From the NCBI GenBank assembly GCA_004283105.1, contig SHLN01000144.1:1-6746 (forward strand): DNA of 6,746 bases. Reading direction: 5' to 3'. The stretch comes from Acidimicrobiia bacterium (GTDB lineage Bacteria; Actinomycetota; Acidimicrobiia; Spongiisociales; SHLN01). Under the pieces are notes generated by a model. It made no database searches, was not told the DNA's origin, and worked only from the letters and a program-made list of their open reading frames with translations. This document shows positions 1 through 5,362 of the stretch, in pieces (the stretch's first letter is position 1; every line of letters begins with the position of its first letter). Position numbers and translations under genes: made by a program.

Positions 1-885
1 CATGGGATCCGGCGCCGGCGGATCCATTTCGTGCTGGGAGAGGGTGAACAACTCGACGGACCAGCCGGTTTCCTTGAGCAGGGCATCGCGCGCCTTGACC
101 CGATAGCCGTAGAGCTGCCCGTCGATGAGTCCGGTATCGAGCAGGTCGCGGAATGCACCCGTCCACGGCGTGGCATTGAAGTCACCGATGAGAACCATCG
201 GTGACTCCCGCTCTGCGACCCGTCGTCCTGCCCCGGCCAACTGGTCGTCCCGCGCCGACGATCGTGCCTCCCGGCCGGGCGACGACGTGTGAAAGCCGAG
301 CATCTCGATCGGTTCATCGCCCAGGTCGAGATTGAGCAAGACCGCCGGTACCTCGCTTACCCCGAGATTGGTGAGACGTCCGGTCACCGAAGGGTCGCGG
401 GTCAGCGCCAGCAAACCGACCCGCGTGCGCGCCGGGGTCCCCGCCACGGGCTGAAACTCGAGATCGGCCGCCTCGAGCAGGTCCAACAACGCTGGCGTGA
501 CTTCAGCCAGAAGGATGACATCGGCCTCGGCCGTTCGGACGAAGTCGACGACCCGCTCCTTCTCGGGATTGCCGGCCGCGGTATTGAGGTGGACGATCGT
601 GAGCCGCTCGGGTCCGGTAGGGTCGGCGATCGAGCCCCACCAGTACGGGCCAACGGCGAGGACATTGATGGCGACCGCAACGGCCACAACGCCGACCGGG
701 ATCCACCAGCGGTTCCATATCAAAGCGATAAGTGCCAGGACGCCGAGCCAGAGGTACTGGAACCGGAAGTTCCCGACAAGGTCGAAGACCCAGCTTGCCC
801 GCCCCAGGAAACCGAGCAGGGTGCCCAGCACTACCACGATCCCGACCGCGATTCCGGCCATCCCCGCCGACCATCTCGCCGTCAT
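1..885 (-). CDS. Membrane-anchored endonuclease/exonuclease/phosphatase (EEP) family protein, C-terminus cut by window edge
   Basis: I translated this frame by hand; it is open for 295 codons from the ATG at 885 to the left edge. Residues 10-28, about 43-57 and 62-80 are hydrophobic and look like three membrane helices, followed by a soluble EEP domain. Visible family motifs are a strand ending at N101, the LLAEVTP segment with the metal-ligand glutamate E128, the H199 segment (GFHTSSP), and GDFNATPW at 234-241, where D235 and N237 are catalytic-type residues. This resembles the VanJ/YafD type of membrane EEP phosphoesterase; the substrate is unknown and the active domain would probably lie outside the membrane. 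The start overlaps the SURF1 stop as ATGA, so translation is probably coupled. The terminal Asp-His motif expected 50-60 residues after GDFN is not seen by residue 295, and the sequence after about residue 256 does not look like the family. Confidence 0.82.
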   Translation of the reverse strand, partial: MTARWSAGMAGIAVGIVVVLGTLLGFLGRASWVFDLVGNFRFQYLWLGVLALIALIWNRWWIPVGVVAVAVAINVLAVGPYWWGSIADPTGPERLTIVHLNTAAGNPEKERVVDFVRTAEADVILLAEVTPALLDLLEAADLEFQPVAGTPARTRVGLLALTRDPSVTGRLTNLGVSEVPAVLLNLDLGDEPIEMLGFHTSSPGREARSSARDDQLAGAGRRVAERESPMVLIGDFNATPWTGAFRDLLDTGLIDGQLYGYRVKARDALLKETGWSVELFTLSQHEMDPPAPDPM

Positions 886-1598
886 GGAGTGAAGAACTGT
901 TTGCGGAGATAGAGCAGCCAACCCACGGTGGAGACGGCGGCGAACGCCCACCACTGAATGGCGTAGAGGATATGGGGCCGGCTCGTCGGCGATGGCTCGG
1001 GAAGGAGAACGGTCGGCAAGCCCCCGGGATCCGGTCGCTCGGCAATCAGCTCGAGATAGGCCGGGAAGAGGGCGTTGCCAAACTGCGGATTCAGCCGATC
1101 GAGGTCGAGACGAGCGATGACCTCCAGTTCACCCTCCTCGGGATTCTGCGGGCCCAGACTCGAGCGACCCTGGCTGAGACGAACCGTCCCGACCACCTCA
1201 ATGGGCCCGCTCGCCTGTGGAGTTTGACGGGCCGATCCAGTCGCGTCGGCAATGAACCCTCGATTCACCAGAACGATGCCCAGGTTCGTGTCGAGGGGAA
1301 CAACCTGCTGGTAACCGACCTGACCGTTGCGCGCCCGCGGACGCAGCTCGAGCTGGTCGTCGTAGTCGTACCGGCCACTGACCTGCACCTGCCGGAATTC
1401 GAGCTCCTCGACCGAGCCCCCCCATGCGCCGAGCTCTACCGGTGCGCCGGTCAGCCGCTCTTCGAGGGAGGCGTTGTCCTCTTGTTGGTCGAAGTGGCGA
1501 TCGAGCTGCCAGAAACCGAGGAATACGAACACGACCGTCAGCCCCGTGACCAGCACGTGCCCAACCAACCAGCGGGGTCTGAGAAGAGGAGATGACAT
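882..1598 (-). CDS. SURF1-family cytochrome c oxidase assembly protein
   Basis: This 238-residue protein has the SURF1 layout: a membrane helix near each end and a soluble domain between them. TM1 is at about 11-28 and runs into GFWQLDR (28-34), the family's N-terminal signature. The middle holds the V-N-R-G-F-I motif (111-116). The C-terminus has H209-x-x-Y-A-x-Q-W-W-x-F-A (209-220) leading into TM2 (about 214-231), the second signature. SURF1 proteins help insert heme a into subunit I of aa3-type cytochrome oxidase; that role is inferred from the family. The length suits bacterial members. No other oxidase gene is visible, so the gene is separated from any cox cluster at least within this window. 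A TACAAT -10-like hexamer lies 14 bases before the ATG, and I see no convincing Shine-Dalgarno site. The stop overlaps the next gene's start. Confidence 0.9.
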   Translation of the reverse strand: MSSPLLRPRWLVGHVLVTGLTVVFVFLGFWQLDRHFDQQEDNASLEERLTGAPVELGAWGGSVEELEFRQVQVSGRYDYDDQLELRPRARNGQVGYQQVVPLDTNLGIVLVNRGFIADATGSARQTPQASGPIEVVGTVRLSQGRSSLGPQNPEEGELEVIARLDLDRLNPQFGNALFPAYLELIAERPDPGGLPTVLLPEPSPTSRPHILYAIQWWAFAAVSTVGWLLYLRKQFFTP

Positions 1599-1612
1599 GA
1601 GGCGGACGCGTG

Positions 1613-1618
1613 ATTGTA
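1613..1618 (-). promoter_or_regulatory. Candidate -10 element for the SURF1-like gene
   Basis: On the minus strand this reads TACAAT, five of six matches to TATAAT, in very G+C-rich surroundings. A start site about 6-7 bases downstream would leave an untranslated leader of under 10 bases before the ATG at 1598. I see no good -35 hexamer at 16-18 bases spacing, so the call rests on the -10 alone. Confidence 0.35.
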
Positions 1619-1633
1619 CCGGGGGCAGCCTGC

Positions 1634-1661
1634 CTAGCGGCCGCCGCGGCCGGAGCGCTAG
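1634..1661 (-). terminator. GC-rich hairpin at the GGT-like stop codon, possible terminator
   Basis: The outer arms CTAGCG (1634-1639) and CGCTAG (1656-1661) are perfect inverted repeats. An alternative inner stem pairs GGCCG (1639-1643) with CGGCC (1647-1651) around a 3-base loop. The TAG stop of the GGT-like gene (1658-1660) lies inside the outer arm. There is no run of T after the hairpin on the minus strand, so intrinsic termination is only possible. It would separate the GGT-like gene from the SURF1-like gene. Confidence 0.35.
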
Positions 1662-3187
1662 AGCTTGCCTCCGGTAGCCGTGTCACCGGATCGGCGCGGA
1701 TCGGCGGTGCCGATCAATCCCTCGGCCGGGCTCCAGGCGGCCGCCTGCACGCCGCCGAAGTACATGGAGCGTTCGGGGAAGTGCCGGACGGGCCCGTCGA
1801 CCTCCACCGGCAAGCTGAGCTCGTAGGCGACGGTCGGCTCTCCATCGAACACCTCGGCGTGTACGCGGGGATGGGCCACCGATTCCACGAGATCCATCCC
1901 GAGCCAGAGGTGGTTCATGAGCGACTCCCCTACTGCCGTCGTGATGCGATCGGCGCCGGCCGAGCCGATGGCGAGCACCTCGCCTTCGTCGTTCCGGGCG
2001 ATCGTGGGCGCCATGTTCGACATGAGACGGGTTCCCGGCTCGAGGCCATGGAATCCCTTGGGATGAAGCTCGAGCTCGCCCAATGAGTTGTTGAGCCAGA
2101 TCCCGGTTCCCGGCACCATCACGCCCGAGCCGTAGCCGGCCGAGGCGGTGACCGAGCACGCCCGCCCTTCGGAGTCGACAGACGAAACATGAGTGGTGGA
2201 CCCGGATTCGAGCAACCGACCGACATCCCCGAGGCGGGCTGAGTCGAGGAGAGTCGCAATAGCGGTCGATAGATCCTCGTCGGCCGATTCAAGATGGGCT
2301 CCGCGGTAGGTGAATATCGCTCGCTGGGCGGCCACGAGGCGGGTTATCTCATCCGTGGTCCAGCCCTCCAATCCCTCGTCTCCCATCAGCAGGAGGAGGC
2401 CGGCCATGGCGGCCCCGCCGATTGCCGGAGCGGGATTGGTGGCGACATCCCAATGCTGGAGGTGGAGCCGGATGGGCTCGCGTACGACGGCTTGGTAGGC
2501 GGCCATGTCGGTACGAGACAGGATGCCGCCGTGCTCGTGGAGCTCGTCGGCGATGGCCGTGCCGATCTCACCGGTGTAGAAGACCTCGGCCCCTCCTTTG
2601 GCGATCAGCTCGAGCGAGGCCGCCAGATCTGGGATGGCGAGGATCTCTCCTTGGGCCCGGACGGTCCCGTCCGGGTGATGGACGACCGGATAACTCTCCG
2701 GATGCCAGCCGAAGATGGCCTCGTGGGAATGTTCGAGGTACCGGGCGGTGACCCCTGGGACCGGGAAGCCGGCCCGGGTGTGGTGAACGGCCGGTCCGAA
2801 GATCTCAGCCCACGGGATCGCCCCGTACTGCTTGGAGGCAAGATCGAAACCGGCAAAAGCCCCCGGCGTGGCGACCGAGCTGTACCCGATGTTGGTATGC
2901 ATGCCGCCGCCGTAGGTCATGAAGACCTCGGTCCGCCCGGTCCCGATCCGATCCGGATCGGCCCGACCCGGCATCTCGCAGTAGCCGTCGATGGTGACCG
3001 GGTCCTCCCCCGGTTCCCACACGGTGATGAAGGCCCCCGCCGCCGGAGCGATGATGCCCGGCTCGGTGCACATAGAAACGATGCATGCGGCCAGGGCAGC
3101 ATCGACGGCGTTCCCGCCGAGGTCGGCAACGGTGCCGGCGGCTTCGGCTGCGATGCTTGAACCGGCTGCAGTCATGACTTTGGGCAT
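1658..3187 (-). CDS. Gamma-glutamyltransferase-like Ntn-hydrolase
   Basis: This 509-residue protein covers the gamma-glutamyltransferase fold, whose members are made as one chain and cleave themselves before a catalytic threonine. The cleavage-site equivalent is G-S-T331-T332-H333, predicting a large chain of 330 and a small chain of 179 residues. Downstream family motifs are present: YGSGVMVPGTG (352-362), LNNSLGE (365-371), LMSNMAPTI (388-396) and the oxyanion-type GSAGADRI (408-415). No signal peptide or membrane segment precedes the N-terminus, which starts directly in the fold, so a cytoplasmic enzyme is likely. The arginine that holds the glutamate carboxylate in E. coli and human GGT (the R of R-E-M/V-A-P) aligns with C70 in GYCEMPG, so glutathione may not be the substrate. 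A hairpin sits just before the start and another at the stop. It lies 54 bases after the SSB-like gene on the same strand. Confidence 0.88.
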   Translation of the reverse strand: MPKVMTAAGSSIAAEAAGTVADLGGNAVDAALAACIVSMCTEPGIIAPAAGAFITVWEPGEDPVTIDGYCEMPGRADPDRIGTGRTEVFMTYGGGMHTNIGYSSVATPGAFAGFDLASKQYGAIPWAEIFGPAVHHTRAGFPVPGVTARYLEHSHEAIFGWHPESYPVVHHPDGTVRAQGEILAIPDLAASLELIAKGGAEVFYTGEIGTAIADELHEHGGILSRTDMAAYQAVVREPIRLHLQHWDVATNPAPAIGGAAMAGLLLLMGDEGLEGWTTDEITRLVAAQRAIFTYRGAHLESADEDLSTAIATLLDSARLGDVGRLLESGSTTHVSSVDSEGRACSVTASAGYGSGVMVPGTGIWLNNSLGELELHPKGFHGLEPGTRLMSNMAPTIARNDEGEVLAIGSAGADRITTAVGESLMNHLWLGMDLVESVAHPRVHAEVFDGEPTVAYELSLPVEVDGPVRHFPERSMYFGGVQAAAWSPAEGLIGTADPRRSGDTATGGKL

Positions 3188-3191
3188 ACGT

Positions 3192-3207
3192 GGAGCCTAA
3201 AGGCTCC
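3192..3207 (-). promoter_or_regulatory. Perfect hairpin directly upstream of the GGT-like start
   Basis: GGAGCC, a four-base loop and GGCTCC form a perfect 6-bp stem ending four bases before the ATG at 3187. It occupies the place where a ribosome binding site should be; the only GGAG is in the distal arm, about 16 bases from the ATG, too far for normal use. It could reduce initiation or act as a weak terminator of the SSB-like transcript; no T-run follows. A weaker repeat (CCCGA at 3215-3219 with TCGGG at 3231-3235) lies in the same gap. Confidence 0.35.
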
Positions 3208-3241
3208 GCGCCCACCCGACACGATGAGAATCGGGCGGTCG

Positions 3242-3571
3242 TCAGCCCGACTCGTCCGCTTCGGCATCCACCGGTCTCGGAGTGACGTGGTCGGCCACTA
3301 TCTCGACCCGATTCTTTCGGCCCTCTTTTGCCTCCCAGAAACGCCGTTGGGCGGCGCCGATGACCATCACCCGCCGTCCTCGCTCTAGTTTCTCAGCCAG
3401 CAGGCTGGCCGGTGGATCCCAGAGGGTCACCGGCACGACATCGACGCGTTTGCGCGGCTCATCCTGGCGAACGGTGACGAGCATCCGGAACAGGCGCGCT
3501 CCCGACGCGAATTCCCGGAGCTCGGGGGCCGTCGCCAGCGTGCCGGTCAGGACAACGAGATTCATGTCCAT
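3242..3571 (-). CDS. Short single-stranded-DNA-binding-like OB-fold protein
   Basis: This 109-residue protein begins MDMNLVVLTGTL, the first strand of the SSB OB-fold, and continues with the usual pattern: E-L-R-E-F-A-S-G (17-24), a strand at 28-35 (LFRMLVTV), VVPVTLWDPPA (45-55), a helix at 56-64, RRVMVIGAAQRRFW (66-79) and a last strand VEIVADHV (89-96). It resembles the short SSB-like proteins of actinobacteria rather than the longer essential SSB. The C-terminus is acidic (D102-A-E-A-D-E-S-G109) but lacks the D-D-D-I/L-P-F tip that recruits repair and replication partners. Start: the ATG at 3571 has an AAGGGA-like site nine bases upstream; the ATG at 3565 (M3) is the alternative. It diverges from the MBL gene across 85 bases, and the GGT-like gene follows downstream. 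Confidence 0.8.
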   Translation of the reverse strand: MDMNLVVLTGTLATAPELREFASGARLFRMLVTVRQDEPRKRVDVVPVTLWDPPASLLAEKLERGRRVMVIGAAQRRFWEAKEGRKNRVEIVADHVTPRPVDAEADESG

Positions 3572-3606
3572 GCATATCGATCCCTTCTGTCCTCCATCCC
3601 GAACGT

Positions 3607-3640
3607 ACCGGTCGGGTGCGACACAGGGTCGACGACCGGT
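3607..3640. promoter_or_regulatory. Inverted repeat in the divergent promoter region, candidate operator
   Basis: ACCGGTCG (3607-3614) and CGACCGGT (3633-3640) are perfect 8-bp inverted repeats 18 bases apart; each arm contains the palindrome ACCGGT. They lie between the divergently read SSB-like and MBL genes, just upstream of the MBL -10 candidate. That is a plausible place for a dimeric regulator to bind, but chance repeats are common in G+C-rich DNA and no regulator gene is visible nearby. Confidence 0.35.
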
Positions 3641-3644
3641 GGAC

Positions 3645-3650
3645 TAGCGT
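3645..3650 (+). promoter_or_regulatory. Candidate -10 element for a leaderless MBL transcript
   Basis: TAGCGT fits the actinobacterial TANNNT -10 pattern and ends exactly six bases before the GTG at 3657. Transcription starting about seven bases after the hexamer would begin at the start codon itself, making a leaderless mRNA. This would explain why no good ribosome binding site is seen. No convincing -35 is present. Confidence 0.4.
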
Positions 3651-3656
3651 CGGAAC

Positions 3657-4577
3657 GTGTTTGACGTTCAGGTGACCGATCTCGGCAACTCGCTCTACAT
3701 GATCGATGCCGGGATGCATGACGAGCCTGAGCGGCTCGCCTGCTACCTGTTCGATACCCCGACACGGGTCTTGATCGAATGCGGGCCCTCGAATGTGCTC
3801 CCGAACCTCGTGGCCGCCCTCGACTCGATCGGGATCGACGATGTGGCCGCCATGGTGGTCACCCACATTCACCTCGACCATGCCGGCGGTGCCGGCCACT
3901 TCGCCGAACGGTTCCCGGAGTCCCTCATCGGGGTTCACGCCAGGGGGGCCCGTCACCTGGCCGATCCGACCCGACTGTGGGACTCGGCCGAACGTATCTA
4001 CACGCCGGAGGGAATGCAGACCCTATGGGGACCGATGCAACCGGTTCCCGAAGACCGCCTGCTTGTCCTCGACGAAGGATCGGCTATCTCGCTCGGGGGA
4101 GGACGCCAGCTCGAGGTCATGTATACGCCCGGCCACGCCAAGCATCACATCGTGTTCACCGAGGAGGGCTCTGGCGGCATGTTCGTCGGCGACTCTGTGG
4201 GCATTGCCTTCCCACACGGACACATGGTGCAACCGGTCACCCCTCCACCGGACTTTGATGAGCCACTCGTCGTCCGACAGCTCAGGCGGATGGCGGCCCG
4301 GCAGCCCGGGTTTGTCGGGTTTGCCCATTACGGGGTGACCTCCCATGTGGCCCGGGTCTTCGACCAGGCCGAGGCCCGCCTCGGTGAATGGGTGTCGTTT
4401 GTCGAGTCTCTCGGTGAGGCGGCCGATGCCTCAGACCGGCTCCGGGACTGGGTCCTCGGCGCCTACCAAAGCGAGGGGATCCCGGAGGAAGATATCGACC
4501 AGTACGACCGGAACACGTTCTGGCCGATGCAGGTGACGGGTATTCAGCGCTGGTTGACGCAGCAGGACGACGGCTAG
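3657..4577 (+). CDS. MBL-fold metallo-hydrolase
   Basis: This 306-residue metallo-beta-lactamase-fold protein has a full set of metal ligands. The signature is T-H70-I-H72-L-D74-H75-A-G-G; further ligands are H160 (TPGHAKHH), D179 (FVGDS) and H224 (AHYG), consistent with a two-metal site. The core fills about residues 1-230, and a mainly helical tail (231-306) follows. The PVTPPPDFD segment (193-201) and overall pattern recall the uncharacterised group around Sulfolobus ST1585; I place it there from memory only. The substrate is unknown; no glyoxalase II, RNase or lactonase-specific feature stands out, and there is no signal peptide, so it is probably cytoplasmic. Translation starts at GTG, likely on a leaderless message. 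It is the only plus-strand gene in the window and ends in the CTAG shared with the methyltransferase stop. Confidence 0.88.
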   Translation: MFDVQVTDLGNSLYMIDAGMHDEPERLACYLFDTPTRVLIECGPSNVLPNLVAALDSIGIDDVAAMVVTHIHLDHAGGAGHFAERFPESLIGVHARGARHLADPTRLWDSAERIYTPEGMQTLWGPMQPVPEDRLLVLDEGSAISLGGGRQLEVMYTPGHAKHHIVFTEEGSGGMFVGDSVGIAFPHGHMVQPVTPPPDFDEPLVVRQLRRMAARQPGFVGFAHYGVTSHVARVFDQAEARLGEWVSFVESLGEAADASDRLRDWVLGAYQSEGIPEEDIDQYDRNTFWPMQVTGIQRWLTQQDDG

Positions 4578-4593
4578 GGGCCCTTGCGGGCCC
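4574..4593. terminator. Shared CTAG stop and GGGCCC stem-loop at the convergent junction
   Basis: CTAG at 4574-4577 supplies both stop codons: TAG at 4575-4577 for the plus-strand MBL gene and TAG at 4576-4574 for the minus-strand methyltransferase. Directly beside it GGGCCC (4578-4583), loop TTGC and GGGCCC (4588-4593) form a 6-bp stem. For the MBL transcript this hairpin follows the stop and could act as a terminator, but neither strand has a T-run. Confidence 0.35.
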
Positions 4594-5362
4594 GCCAGAT
4601 CTCCTCGGCCGGCCATTGGCGAGCCCAGGCGCGGGAGGCGTTGAAGCGGACCTCAGGCGCGCCCTCTGGCGCCTGAACCTCGATGAGGTCGAGGACTTCG
4701 AGGCCGTTGGCGCGCAGCAGTCGCAGCATGTCCCCGTGGCTGAGGTGGAACTCCACTGAATCATCGTCGGGCCACTCGAACCGGTGCATGCCGAACTGCG
4801 GCCGCAGCATGGTTCGCTCTGCCGGGACCCCGTCCAGGTCGGGAGCGCACAACATGAAAAGAACGCTGTTGCCGAGGAAGATGAGCTCACCACCCGGGCG
4901 CAACACCCGCACCGCCTCGGGAATCCAGGTGTAGGGGTCGGACCAGATGGCGGCCCCGTACTCGGAGATCACGAGGTCAAAGGATTCGGTGCGAAACGGC
5001 AGGTGCTCCCCCGCGCCATGAATGAGCGGAAAGGACAGGTCGAACTCGCGTTGGAAATCCGCGGCGGTGGCCAGCTGTTGCGATGAGTTGTCGAGACCAA
5101 TCGGGGCAGCACCGGCTCGAGCAAGCCAGGCCGAAACGTAGCCCGTTCCACAGCCGACCTCGAGGGCCATCATCCCGCCCACGTCGGTGAGGAGCCCGAA
5201 CTCGGTATCGGGCACTCCCCACTCGCCCCAGCTCGGCTCACCTGCCCAGGCGCGGCGCCCCATCTCCACCCACTCCGGGGCGTATGCATCCCAATGGGCC
5301 CGATTGCGTTCGAGGTAGTCGGGCGGGCCCGGCTCAGCCGCCAATCGCCGCTTCCAGCTCAT
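4574..5362 (-). CDS. Class I SAM-dependent methyltransferase
   Basis: From the ATG at 5362 this is a 262-residue Rossmann-fold methyltransferase. Motif I is LEVGCGTGYVSAWLARAG (67-84), which binds SAM; D91 in GLDNSS closes strand 2 and should contact the SAM ribose; GEHLPFRTESFDLVIS (118-133) covers the adenine-binding loop and motif II; VLRPGGELIF (153-162) is the usual strand 5 region. The acceptor substrate is not evident; small-molecule methyltransferases of this general type are common. The frame stays open to an ATG at 5446, but those extra residues look like noise read against the TPR gene, so I chose 5362; a TTG at 5344 with GGAAG six bases upstream is a real alternative. The gene overlaps the TPR gene's end by 29 bases (or 11 with TTG), suggesting coupled translation. 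Confidence 0.87.
   Translation of the reverse strand: MSWKRRLAAEPGPPDYLERNRAHWDAYAPEWVEMGRRAWAGEPSWGEWGVPDTEFGLLTDVGGMMALEVGCGTGYVSAWLARAGAAPIGLDNSSQQLATAADFQREFDLSFPLIHGAGEHLPFRTESFDLVISEYGAAIWSDPYTWIPEAVRVLRPGGELIFLGNSVLFMLCAPDLDGVPAERTMLRPQFGMHRFEWPDDDSVEFHLSHGDMLRLLRANGLEVLDLIEVQAPEGAPEVRFNASRAWARQWPAEEIWRARKGP
4653..4676 (-). repeat. Perfect 8-bp inverted repeat inside the methyltransferase gene
   Basis: TCAGGCGC (4653-4660) and GCGCCTGA (4669-4676) pair perfectly across an 8-base loop. They encode part of the V-Q-A-P-E-G-A-P-E-V stretch (about residues 229-238), so the repeat may be a by-product of repeated Ala-Pro-Glu codons. On the converging MBL transcript it lies about 75 bases past the stop, where it could contribute to termination or protect the 3' end. 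Confidence 0.3.

Noticed and set aside
5..25. Palindromic GGATCC/GGCGCC cluster as a possible cloning or linker artefact
   Set aside because: It fits the open coding frame as Asp-Pro-Pro-Ala-Pro-Asp codons, and short GC palindromes are expected here; there is no other sign of vector sequence.
289..912. Plus-strand open frame of 207 codons at the left side
   Set aside because: It lies opposite the EEP gene, whose GDFNATPW motif and membrane helices show the true strand.
732..1595. Long plus-strand open frame of 287 codons opposite the SURF1-like gene
   Set aside because: It is the mirror of a clear SURF1 gene with both signatures. Its translation is rich in Arg and Pro with no recognisable domain, as expected of antisense frames in G+C-rich DNA.
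2294..3160. Plus-strand open frame of 288 codons opposite the GGT-like gene
   Set aside because: Antisense to a well-supported GGT-like gene; the composition is Gly/Asp/Arg-rich with no motif.
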